Source: CAIOHW01 sp964432565 (GTDB lineage: Bacteria; Bdellovibrionota; UBA1018). Taken from it: DNA of 37,230 nt. This document shows positions 23,515-31,370 of this stretch, in pieces (position 1 is the stretch's first letter; every line of letters begins with the position of its first letter). The translations under genes and the position numbers were made by a program. Below the pieces are notes generated by a model. It saw only the letters and a list, made by a program, of their open reading frames with translations, did not search any database and was not told where the DNA came from. The stretch is taken from contig CAYSOA010000022.1 in assembly GCA_964432565.1 (NCBI GenBank), positions 1-37,230 on the forward strand, in the 5' to 3' direction.

Positions 23515-23976
23515 ATGCTGGCTCTTTCTGAAGGTTCGCGCCTGAAGCGTCAATTCGACGAATATGACTCCTACCACCGCCATCCCGTCAACAAGAGGCT
23601 GCATTACGTGGGGGTTCCACTGATCATGGCTGGACTTCTGGGGCTCTTGTCGAAATGGCTGATCGTTCACGTGTCCGGACACCCTCTCGACGCAGGATTT
23701 CTTCTCTGGGGAGCGGCCTCGGTCTATTACCTCGTTTTGTCGGGACGCCTCGGGATGGCCTTCTCCGGATTGGCGTTCTTGATTTTTTTGGGAGCTCGCG
23801 AGCTTTCACTCGGGTGGCTTTTCGGTCTTTTTGCTGGCGGGTGGATCATTCAAGGCGTGGGACACGTTCGCTATGAAAAACGCTCGCCTGCCTTTTTGAA
23901 GAATCTCGAACACCTGCTGATCGGCCCGCTCTGGCTGATGTGGCGACTGCTTGCCGGAAAGGGGAAAGCCCTGTGA
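23515..23976 (+). CDS. DUF962/Mpo1-like membrane protein
   Basis: A 153-residue protein with the DUF962 (Mpo1-like) signature. Near the N-terminus is HRHPVNKRLHYVGVPL (His21, His23, His30). Near the C-terminus is IQGVGHVRYEKRSPAFLKNLEHLLIGP. Two to three hydrophobic segments lie between. Yeast Mpo1 is an iron-dependent dioxygenase acting on 2-hydroxy fatty acids through conserved histidines; the bacterial role is not established. The gene lies 9 bp after prmA and overlaps the GTG start of purB. Confidence 0.85.
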   Translation: MLALSEGSRLKRQFDEYDSYHRHPVNKRLHYVGVPLIMAGLLGLLSKWLIVHVSGHPLDAGFLLWGAASVYYLVLSGRLGMAFSGLAFLIFLGARELSLGWLFGLFAGGWIIQGVGHVRYEKRSPAFLKNLEHLLIGPLWLMWRLLAGKGKAL

Positions 23977-25307
23977 TCGAACGCTACAGCCGTCCCGAGA
24001 TGGCCGCGTTGTTTTCTGAGCGCTCGCGTTGGCGCTACTGTCTTCAGGTGGAGCGTGCCGCCTGCGAAGAAATGACGGCGCGAGGCTGGATTTCGAAGGC
24101 CGAGGGACGACGTCTGGTGGGTGGTCTGAAGCGCCTCGAGGCTCGTGGAGGGGTCGACCCGGAGCAGGTTCGCCGGGAAGAGGCGAGGGTTCAGCACGAT
24201 GTGATTGCCTTTGTGACGACCGTCGTTGCCGGACTCAAGCGTGACGGGTTGAAGCGGGAAGGGCGGTGGGTGCATTTTGGCCTGACCTCGTCGGATGTGC
24301 TCGACAGCGGGCTGGCGCTTCAGCTTCGCGATGCAGGCGAGCTTCTGCTGGGGCAACTTGAAAGCGTCGTCGGGGCGCTTCAGCTGCGCGCTCGAGAGTC
24401 GGCCCACCTACCGTGCATGGGACGCACCCACGGAATGCAGGCTGAGCCGACGATCTTCGGACTGAAGTTTTTGGGCTTTGCCGAAGAGATGAAGCGCAAC
24501 CAGGGGCGGCTGCAGCGGGCCTTCGAAGGGCTTGCCTTTGGGAAGCTTTCGGGAGCCGTCGGAGTATCGGCACATCTCGACCCTGCCTTCGAGGCGGGAG
24601 TATTGCGTCGGCTGGGACTTCGGGTTGAACCGGTATCGACCCAGGTGGTGCCGAGAGATCGTCATGCCGAACTTTATTCGGCGCTTGCCATCCTCGGCGG
24701 AGGAATCGAGCGTGTGGCCACCGAGATTCGAGGCCTGCAGCGCTCGGAGATCGGTGAGCTGCGAGAGGGGTTCTCACGTACGCAAAAGGGCTCAAGCGCG
24801 ATGCCTCACAAGCGCAATCCGATCTCGAGCGAGAATCTCACCGGCTGTGCACGCCTGCTGCGAGGCTATGCCGTGGCCGGTCTTGAGAGCGTGGCGCTGT
24901 GGCATGAGCGCGACATCAGTCACTCATCGGTCGAACGCGTGGCACTGGCCGATGCGCTGATTCTCGCACATTACGCCCTGTCGCGACTGGCCCGGGTGGT
25001 GTCGTCGCTCGAGATCGATCGCGAGCGGGTGGCCCGAAACCTCGAAGGGGCAGGGCTAAAGGTCTACTCGGGAACGGTGCTGCTGGAGCTGGTGAAGCGA
25101 GGTGTCGACCGGGATGAGGCGTATCGCCGGGTGCAGCGCTGCGCTCTTGCGGCAGGACACGATGAGCGGGCATTTTTGCAGGAGCTGGAGCAGGACGCGC
25201 AGATTCGGGCTCATTTGAAGCCTGCAGAGATTCGGCGATTTTTGACGCCCGACTACGCCACCCGAAATGCAGCGGCGATTTTTCGACGGGCAGGTCTTCG
25301 CCGCTAA
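23973..25307 (+). CDS. purB: Adenylosuccinate lyase
   Basis: Splits adenylosuccinate and SAICAR in purine synthesis. The start at GTG 23973 (GTGA overlap with the upstream stop) gives MIERYSRPEMAALFS, the typical family beginning, with GGAAAGGGG upstream. Starting further upstream at ATG 23940 would add residues encoded inside the DUF962 gene. The 444-residue product has GRTHGMQAEPTIFG with the catalytic histidine and the fumarase/ASL signature GSSAMPHKRNP (mobile serine loop). Its TAA stop touches the stop of the convergent glycosyltransferase gene with no gap. Confidence 0.96.
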   Translation: MIERYSRPEMAALFSERSRWRYCLQVERAACEEMTARGWISKAEGRRLVGGLKRLEARGGVDPEQVRREEARVQHDVIAFVTTVVAGLKRDGLKREGRWVHFGLTSSDVLDSGLALQLRDAGELLLGQLESVVGALQLRARESAHLPCMGRTHGMQAEPTIFGLKFLGFAEEMKRNQGRLQRAFEGLAFGKLSGAVGVSAHLDPAFEAGVLRRLGLRVEPVSTQVVPRDRHAELYSALAILGGGIERVATEIRGLQRSEIGELREGFSRTQKGSSAMPHKRNPISSENLTGCARLLRGYAVAGLESVALWHERDISHSSVERVALADALILAHYALSRLARVVSSLEIDRERVARNLEGAGLKVYSGTVLLELVKRGVDRDEAYRRVQRCALAAGHDERAFLQELEQDAQIRAHLKPAEIRRFLTPDYATRNAAAIFRRAGLRR

Positions 25308-26117
25308 TCAGTTCTGGCTGGGAAAGTACCGTGTCGGCAGGCGCTGAAGGTCGTAGGCCTGCTCGATACCGGTCAGCCAGTTGAAGCGCACGAGATGGGC
25401 GAGCGCGGCAAGTCCGTCTTTCCAGCTGATCTTCTTTCCTTGAAGCCGAGTGCGGGGAAAATACGAGATGGGCAGCTCGAAGATGCGGGCTCGCGATTTG
25501 GCCAGGTAGGCAGTCAGCTCGACTTCGATTCCGAAGCGCCGCGAAGTGAGCCTCATCGCCTGGACGAGATCGGTGCGAAAGAGCTTGTAGCAGGTCTCCA
25601 TGTCGGTCAGGTAGATGCCCGACAGCAGGTTGCTGAGAATCGTCAGTAGTCGGTTGACGAAGTAATGGTAGGTCCGCCGCACCTGATGGCTCGACTTGAA
25701 GCGGCTGCCGTAGACGACGTCAGCTCTGTTCTGCAGCAGGGGTTCGAGCAGGGCAGGGATATCGGTGGGATCGTACTCGAAGTCGGCGTCCTGGATGATA
25801 AGGTAGTCCCCCGTCGCTTCGCGGATGCCGCGAATGACCGCGGAGCCCTTGCCCTGATTGGGGTGTTGCTCCAGTAGCCGGAAGCCGAACTCCGGTTGCA
25901 GGCGGCGAAGGACTTCGAGGCTTCCGTCCGTCGAGTGATCGTCAACCAGGATCCACTCGCGCTCGATCGGACAGGGTGAGCTCATTAGCAGCCGAATCAC
26001 GGATTCGAGCTGGCGGACTTCGTTATAGACGGGAATGACGACGGAGAGTTTCGGCACGTGTTGAGGATAGCGTCGCTCGAGTGCCAGCGCCAGTCTGGAT
26101 CGTCGAGGGGGGATCAC
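25308..26117 (-). CDS. GT2-family glycosyltransferase (polyprenyl-phosphate sugar transferase-like)
   Basis: A GT-A fold transferase (269 residues) resembling dolichyl-phosphate mannose synthase. LSVVIPVYNE, VDDHSTDGS and QDADFEYDP (metal-binding DxD region) are present, followed by GSRF and METCYKLFR, which are common in this group. No membrane helices follow the catalytic domain. It could charge a polyprenyl phosphate with a sugar that the GT-C enzyme at 29841-31337 then uses; this is inference. The GTG at 26117 lies 5 bp after the ATPase stop. A GTG at 26057 (VPKLSVVIP) would give a more usual N-terminus, so the start is uncertain. Confidence 0.88.
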   Translation of the reverse strand: MIPPRRSRLALALERRYPQHVPKLSVVIPVYNEVRQLESVIRLLMSSPCPIEREWILVDDHSTDGSLEVLRRLQPEFGFRLLEQHPNQGKGSAVIRGIREATGDYLIIQDADFEYDPTDIPALLEPLLQNRADVVYGSRFKSSHQVRRTYHYFVNRLLTILSNLLSGIYLTDMETCYKLFRTDLVQAMRLTSRRFGIEVELTAYLAKSRARIFELPISYFPRTRLQGKKISWKDGLAALAHLVRFNWLTGIEQAYDLQRLPTRYFPSQN

Positions 26118-26122
26118 ACGCC

Positions 26123-27343
26123 TTACTCGAACAGAATCCTTTCAGCGGGAATCTGTAGAATCCGGGATTCGAGCACTTCGGTGATCGGCTGACCCTGGGT
26201 CACGATCAGAGCCACGGATTGATTGTACCGCTTGAGGAACTCGCGGGCAGAATCGAGGGTCTGACGAGTCGGTTGCCGATCCAGGATGGGCAGGACGGCG
26301 ATCGTCCCGGTGGGCGTCCGAAAAGCGAAGGGGACTCTTCTTCGCCCCGACTTCTCAATGAATTGAAAACAGTGCCAATCCAGTCCGGTTTCGTAATTGA
26401 AAGTGGCTCGAAGATTTCTCCACACCAGCATTTCGAATGCCGTTTCGGCCGAAACGGTCTCGCCGAGCAGGTACTGATGCTCCAGCTGATCTTCGAAGAA
26501 AACGGAGACCCCCTTTCGCTGTCCCTCGATCGGGATCTGTCTCACCATGAAGACCGACTCAAGGGCCTCCACCAGTTTTTTCTGGGTGGTCTCCGAAATC
26601 CGGGTTTCCTGGCGGATACGGGTGGGATGCACCGGATGGCCTTCGCCTCGAGCGAGGACGCGCATGAACTCGATCATCTGTGAGAACGGCAGGCTGGTGG
26701 GGTGGACGAGCTTGAGATCACGATCCAGAATCAACTCGACCTGGTCTCGAAGTCGTTCGTTTCGCAGCCTTGGGTTTCTCATGGCAAAGAGCCCCGGAAG
26801 GCCGCCACTGCCGAGGTAGTCCTTTAGTGAGCGGTTCCTGGTTTGAAGCTCGCTTCTTGTCAGAGAGTTCTCCCAGGTCGAGGAGAGCCGAGGCAGTCCG
26901 AGCAACTTGAGGGGCAGGGTGGCGCGCGAAAAGCCCAGAATTTCGGTAAGGCAGAAGGGCAGCAGTTCGAGAGTGACGATTCGGCCTGTCAGAGACTCGC
27001 GAATGGCGCGGCGGCTCGAGAATCGCACCGAACCGGTCAGGATGATCTGTCCCGGTCTTTTTCGCGTTCTAACGTACTCTTTCAGCTCCGAGAAGAGTTC
27101 GGGAACCATCTGGCACTCGTCGATGACCGCTGGTTTGGTCCCGAGTGAGTCAAGAAATTGAGCGGGATCGCTCGACGCAGCTTCGCGCGTCGTTTTCGAG
27201 TCAAACGTGCAGTAGGAAGATCCCAGTCGCTCTGCAAAGGTGGTTTTTCCGACCTGCCGATGACCGAAGATTCCGACGATCGGGCTGAAGCTGGCGAGGT
27301 TTCTGAACAGCTCCAAGCCATGTCGCGGACGAAAGTGGGGCAT
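26123..27343 (-). CDS. AAA_14/DUF4143-type P-loop ATPase
   Basis: A 406-residue ATPase. Walker A is GHRQVGKT (27-34), Walker B is AVIDECQ (71-77, with Asp74 and Glu75), and the sensor strand is ILTGSVRFS (100-108). This is the pattern of the AAA_14 family, whose members usually end in a DUF4143 domain. The winged-helix-like middle and the C-terminal domain fit, but the usual C-terminal EVDF and ExK-like residues are replaced (RRRVPFAF, IAVLPILDR). Function of the family is poorly known. It has no evident role in sugar synthesis yet sits between rfbC and a glycosyltransferase gene in the same direction. The start at ATG 27343 is forced by an upstream in-frame stop. Two palindromes fill the gap before it. 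Confidence 0.87.
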   Translation of the reverse strand: MPHFRPRHGLELFRNLASFSPIVGIFGHRQVGKTTFAERLGSSYCTFDSKTTREAASSDPAQFLDSLGTKPAVIDECQMVPELFSELKEYVRTRKRPGQIILTGSVRFSSRRAIRESLTGRIVTLELLPFCLTEILGFSRATLPLKLLGLPRLSSTWENSLTRSELQTRNRSLKDYLGSGGLPGLFAMRNPRLRNERLRDQVELILDRDLKLVHPTSLPFSQMIEFMRVLARGEGHPVHPTRIRQETRISETTQKKLVEALESVFMVRQIPIEGQRKGVSVFFEDQLEHQYLLGETVSAETAFEMLVWRNLRATFNYETGLDWHCFQFIEKSGRRRVPFAFRTPTGTIAVLPILDRQPTRQTLDSAREFLKRYNQSVALIVTQGQPITEVLESRILQIPAERILFE

Positions 27344-27344
27344 C

Positions 27345-27419
27345 CCTTGTAGTTTTCTTCATCATGACAAAAAATACAAGGCCCTTGTAATTTTCGTCAT
27401 CATGACGATTTTTACAAGG
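27345..27419 (-). repeat. Two tandem 37-bp palindromes upstream of the ATPase gene
   Basis: Copy 1 is 27345-27381 and copy 2 is 27383-27419, a 38-bp period. Both have outer arms CCTTGTA / TACAAGG and an inner arm TCAT-C-ATGA. In copy 2 the arms extend to CCTTGTAA/TTACAAGG and CGTCAT-C-ATGACG. T-rich and A-rich tracts join the arms. They occupy nearly the whole 80-bp gap between the rfbC stop and the ATPase start, and end 1 bp before the ATG, so they also overlap the ATPase ribosome-binding region. They could be an operator pair, an RNA hairpin or a recognition site for a mobile unit. Confidence 0.85.
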
Positions 27420-27423
27420 CACG

Positions 27424-27996
27424 TCAAAGAGTCGAAAATTTCGGATTCGCCCGGTAGTCCCGCCATCCTGGAAGCGAGCTGTCACGCGCCGAGAGCTGGG
27501 GGGAATCGACGGGCCAGGGAATCTGCAGTTCAGCATCCAGCGGGTGGATGCCGCCTTCGGTGCTGGGATTGTACGCTCCGTCGACCTTGTAGAGCAGGTC
27601 TGCGGGCTCGTCTCCCAGGACACAGAAACCGTGCGCGAAGCCAGCCGGAATCCAAAGCAGACGACCGCTGAGATCCGAGAGCTCGACCCCCAAATGCCTG
27701 CCAAACGTCGGCGACTGGGGACGGATGTCGACGACGACATCCCAGATCGCTCCTCGAATGACACCCACGAGCTTTCCCTGGGCGGGATCGGTCTGAAAGT
27801 GCAGCCCGCGCAACACCCCCGGAGCCGAACGAGAGTGATTATCTTGAATGAAATGGGTGGGAATTCCGTGTGCCGAGAAACGGTCAGAATGAAATCGCTC
27901 GACGAAAAAACCGCGCGAGTCGCCATGCACTGCAAGTTGCACCAGCTTCAGGCCTTCGAGTTCGAGAGGGGTGACCGAAAATGGGGGCCTGCTCAT
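27424..27996 (-). CDS. rfbC: dTDP-4-dehydrorhamnose 3,5-epimerase
   Basis: Third step of dTDP-L-rhamnose synthesis. The 190-residue cupin has GDSRGFFVERF (25-35), DNHSRS, and RGLHFQ with catalytic His66, then DVVVDIR and IPAGFAHGF. ATG 27996 overlaps the rfbD stop by 4 bp (ATGA); the longer frame from 28050 lies inside rfbD and is rejected. The canonical order rfbBDAC is broken: rfbB lies about 3.4 kb away. Confidence 0.96.
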   Translation of the reverse strand: MSRPPFSVTPLELEGLKLVQLAVHGDSRGFFVERFHSDRFSAHGIPTHFIQDNHSRSAPGVLRGLHFQTDPAQGKLVGVIRGAIWDVVVDIRPQSPTFGRHLGVELSDLSGRLLWIPAGFAHGFCVLGDEPADLLYKVDGAYNPSTEGGIHPLDAELQIPWPVDSPQLSARDSSLPGWRDYRANPKFSTL

Positions 27997-28934
27997 GATG
28001 GGGACGTTCCTTTCTGTCCTCCTTGGCGCTCGCTCCAAAGGTCGAGGCACTCCTCGAGGCCGAATCTCCAGTCGGGCAGGGATGCCTGAAGCCGCTCTCG
28101 CGCTTTTCCGCAGTCCAGTCTCGAGTTGAGGGGGCGGCGTGCCGGTGTCGGATAGCTTGAGGTCGGGATGGGTTCGACGACACGAACAGCCAGATCAAGA
28201 CCGCGATCTCGGACGCCCTGAAAAATGGCCTCTGCAAAGCCGTGCCACGAAGTTTCTCCCGAGTGGCAGAGATGAAAGATCCCCGTCGGAAAGCTGCCCG
28301 TCTTTTCCTGGGTGCCGAGTGCCTGCTCGAGAGCCGTAATCGCAGCTTCGGCCAGCTGGGGGGCATAGGTGGGCGCACCGACCTGATCGCTGACGACTTT
28401 CAGCCGCTCCCGCTCGCCTCCCAGTCGCAGCATGGTCTGAAAGAAGTTGTTTCCCTGGTGGTCATAAACCCAGGAGGTTCTCAAAATGAGGGCCGCACAA
28501 CCACTCTCTAAAATGGCATCTTCTCCGGCAAGCTTGCTGCGGCCATATTCGTTGAGGGGATTCGTCGGATCGAGCTCGCTTCGGGGAGCGTGGCCCGCTC
28601 CATCGAAGACGTAGTCGGTCGAGAAGTGCACCAGGGGAACCCGATTTCGAGCGCACCAGCGCGCGATTCGTCCGGGCGACTCTTCATTGATGGCTTTGAC
28701 GAAGATCGCCTCTTCGGGACGTTCGGCCGCATCGACGGCCGTGTAGGCGGCTGCATTGAAGACGGCGCGTGGACGAAAGTAATCGAGCCGGTGATCGAGA
28801 GTTTCAGGAAAGTCGAGTGGCAGGACCGCACGCGAGGCGGCGATGCACCGATGCACTCCGAGCTGGTTGACCAGGGCTTGTCCGACCTGACCGGTGACGC
28901 CCGTGACCAGAATGCGATCAAAGGCCGAGTTCAC
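27993..28934 (-). CDS. rfbD: dTDP-4-dehydrorhamnose reductase
   Basis: Reduces the 4-keto sugar to dTDP-L-rhamnose with NAD(P)H. The 313-residue SDR protein has the Rossmann motif GVTGQVG (12-18), FSTDYVFDG, the catalytic YGRSK pair and RTSWVY, and ends with RRPLNSRLD. The start is GTG at 28934 and overlaps the rfbA stop (GTGA), so translation is probably coupled. Confidence 0.96.
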   Translation of the reverse strand: MNSAFDRILVTGVTGQVGQALVNQLGVHRCIAASRAVLPLDFPETLDHRLDYFRPRAVFNAAAYTAVDAAERPEEAIFVKAINEESPGRIARWCARNRVPLVHFSTDYVFDGAGHAPRSELDPTNPLNEYGRSKLAGEDAILESGCAALILRTSWVYDHQGNNFFQTMLRLGGERERLKVVSDQVGAPTYAPQLAEAAITALEQALGTQEKTGSFPTGIFHLCHSGETSWHGFAEAIFQGVRDRGLDLAVRVVEPIPTSSYPTPARRPLNSRLDCGKARERLQASLPDWRFGLEECLDLWSERQGGQKGTSPS

Positions 28935-29803
28935 GATCTCTCCTTCAGTAGCCGCTGCAGATAGTGGCCGTAGGCACTTTTGCCGAGAAATTCGGCTCGT
29001 TCGGCGAGCTTCTCGCGAGAGATCAGGCCCTGTTCAAAGGCGATCTCTTCGAGGCAGCCGATCTTGAGTCCCTGTCGACTTTCGATGGTCTCCACGAACT
29101 GAGAGGACGAGATCAGCGACTCGGGGGTCCCGGTGTCGAGCCACGCGACGCCTCTGCCGAGACGTTTGACCTCGAGTGCGCCGTCGGCCAGGTAGGCCTT
29201 ATTGAGGTCGGTGATTTCGAATTCGCCGCGTGCCGAGGGCTTGAGGCTTCGGGCGCGTTCGGTCACCGACTGGTCATAAAAGTAAAGACCCGTCACGGCC
29301 CAGTTGCTCTTCGGGGCCTTGGGTTTTTCTTCGAGAGAGAGGGCCTTTCCGGCTGAGTCGAACTCGACAACGCCATACCGTTCGGGGTCGGTGACGTGAT
29401 AGCCGAATACGCAAGCCCCCGAACGAAGCGATGCCGCTTCCTTCAGCAGAGGGACCATCTCGTGCCCATAAAACAGGTTGTCTCCCAGAATCAGGCAGGC
29501 CGGGCTTCCGGCGAGAAAGTCGGAAGCGAGATGAAAGGCCTGCGCGATGCCCTCGGGCCGGGCCTGTTCGACGTAGCTCAGCTCCAGACCGTAGTTCGAA
29601 CCGTCGCCCAGTAGCGCCCGAATCATGGGTAGGTCGCGGGGGCTCGAAATCACCAGAATCTCGCGAAGGCCCGCCAGCATGAGGGTCGACAGCGGATAAT
29701 AAATGGTCGGCTTGTCGTAAACCGGGAGCAGCTGCTTACTGACCGCAAGAGTCAAGGGATAGAGCCGAGTGCCACTGCCACCAGCGAGAAGAATGCCTTT
29801 CAT
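28931..29803 (-). CDS. rfbA: Glucose-1-phosphate thymidylyltransferase
   Basis: First step of dTDP-rhamnose synthesis, making dTDP-glucose. The 290-residue product has the nucleotidyltransferase loop LAGGSGTRLYPLT (6-18), SKQLLPVYDKP, LGDNLFYG, EEKPKAPKSNWAVTG and WLDTGTPESL. It heads the rfbA-rfbD-rfbC run and is divergent from the GT-C gene; only 37 bp separate the annotated starts. Confidence 0.97.
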   Translation of the reverse strand: MKGILLAGGSGTRLYPLTLAVSKQLLPVYDKPTIYYPLSTLMLAGLREILVISSPRDLPMIRALLGDGSNYGLELSYVEQARPEGIAQAFHLASDFLAGSPACLILGDNLFYGHEMVPLLKEAASLRSGACVFGYHVTDPERYGVVEFDSAGKALSLEEKPKAPKSNWAVTGLYFYDQSVTERARSLKPSARGEFEITDLNKAYLADGALEVKRLGRGVAWLDTGTPESLISSSQFVETIESRQGLKIGCLEEIAFEQGLISREKLAERAEFLGKSAYGHYLQRLLKERS

Positions 29804-29840
29804 GGGGTGAGAGCCTAAACCACGCCTAGAGGGTAGGTAA

Positions 29841-31337
29841 ATGCGGAATCGGGCTTTGTGGTGGCGAGCTTCAGAAGGTAGCTTGCCGTTAAAACTTCTT
29901 GGGTTCGGAGGCTGTAGACAAATGGTTAGACGGATACTGGGTTCAGAATCGTTCGCCGTTTCTGTGCTAGCGTTTTGGTTTTTGCTCCTTTTTTGGGGTG
30001 GCGCTCATGAGGCGCGTCCCGGAATGGATGCGATGATTTATGGTGCGTTGGCCAAGAATGTTCTGAGTACAGAAGACTGGAAGGTCCTGCATTTATCCCA
30101 ACAGTCGCTTGCTGAGTTTTATCAGCACCCCCCGCTGGTGATCTGGTTGAACGCCTGGCTGTTTGAATTTACTGGGGCGACGGACCTGACCCAGCGGATT
30201 CTTCCGTCGTCCTTTGCGCTCGGATGTCTGGCGTTGGTCTATCTTTGGTTACGTCGGAGTTATAGCTACTCAGCAGCCATTCTGGGAGCGCTGATTCTTT
30301 TGTCCACGACCCGTTTCATCAAGTACTCGTCTGTTTTGATGCTCGATCCGTTTTTGACCTTCTTTATCCTCTCGAGTGTATTCCTTGCCTGGCGTTCCTC
30401 ATCTGACGCAGCGATCAGACCGTGCTGGGTTTTTTTCATCTCTGGTGTACTGGCAGCGCTTGCCTTTCTATCCAAGGGAATGCCTGCTCTTGCTGTCCTT
30501 CCTGTGCTGTTCCTACTTCTTTTGGGACTGGATGGGGGATTGAGGTCGAGATTGGGCTTGCTGGGGATCTGGGTCTTGGGCGCGCTCGTTCCCATGCTGG
30601 CATGGTTCTGGTGGGGTGATGGTTGGAATTACCTAGGGCGGTATTGGTCCGAGTCGGTCTCCCATCGATTGGGCGGTGGAGATCCTTCCCGGCACTGGGG
30701 GCCGATTTTGGGTCTTCTGAAGTCCTACTGGCCGTGGTTTCCCGTGTTGGTCTGGGCGATTTTCGTCGCTGCCCGCAGGGTTCAAACTGAGTGGAGGGCC
30801 CGCGTCGTATTTCGTGACCCACTAATTGTCACCGTTTCTGCGACGTGCGCGATTCTGGGTGGGTTTATCGCATCAGGCCACTTTCTTGAGCAATATCTGG
30901 TTCCGGTGTTTCCATTTTCAGCGATGGCAGTGGCTATCGTACTTCACTCTCGATTCGAGAAGTATCGACACCGGGTGGTTCAGTCTCTGGCGGGAATGGG
31001 CCTGATCTACGGAGTGCTGCTAGTGGGAGTGCCGCTGCATGTTCACGGCGACAGCTATCGTGATCCCGCTCGGATCCTTCTGAGTCGTGCCGCAACCGAA
31101 TGGCAGGGGGACGCGGGTGTGCAGCGAATTGCGATCTCTTCCCGCATCGCCGAACGTTGGAGGGCCACGGCACTCGGGGCATGGTACACACCATGGGATG
31201 TCTGGACAGGCCGTGCAGATGCATCAATCACAGAGTCGCAATCTCAGCTTCTATTGGCGCGTGATGGGGAGGTCATCGAGTCAGGGTGGAAGTTGACCGA
31301 ACTTCATCACGACGGGATGAGTATTTATCGGCGTTAA
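29841..31337 (+). CDS. GT-C membrane glycosyltransferase (ArnT/PMT-like)
   Basis: A 498-residue integral membrane protein with about ten hydrophobic helices followed by a soluble tail of about 100 residues. The first periplasmic loop has GMDAMIYGALAKN and then YQHPPLVIWLNAWLF, the PMT/ArnT-like layout with an acidic residue in loop one. Such enzymes move a sugar from a polyprenyl phosphate to lipid or glycan in the periplasm. The acceptor is unknown. The start is ambiguous: ATG 29841 has GAGGG 7 bp upstream, while ATG 29922 has GGAGG 10 bp upstream and gives an N-terminus closer to the first helix. Base composition looks more AT-rich than neighbours. It is the only plus-strand gene in the sugar locus. 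Confidence 0.85.
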   Translation: MRNRALWWRASEGSLPLKLLGFGGCRQMVRRILGSESFAVSVLAFWFLLLFWGGAHEARPGMDAMIYGALAKNVLSTEDWKVLHLSQQSLAEFYQHPPLVIWLNAWLFEFTGATDLTQRILPSSFALGCLALVYLWLRRSYSYSAAILGALILLSTTRFIKYSSVLMLDPFLTFFILSSVFLAWRSSSDAAIRPCWVFFISGVLAALAFLSKGMPALAVLPVLFLLLLGLDGGLRSRLGLLGIWVLGALVPMLAWFWWGDGWNYLGRYWSESVSHRLGGGDPSRHWGPILGLLKSYWPWFPVLVWAIFVAARRVQTEWRARVVFRDPLIVTVSATCAILGGFIASGHFLEQYLVPVFPFSAMAVAIVLHSRFEKYRHRVVQSLAGMGLIYGVLLVGVPLHVHGDSYRDPARILLSRAATEWQGDAGVQRIAISSRIAERWRATALGAWYTPWDVWTGRADASITESQSQLLLARDGEVIESGWKLTELHHDGMSIYRR

Positions 31338-31370
31338 GAGGGAGGCAAAGCGGGGCCGGGGCAAAAAATC

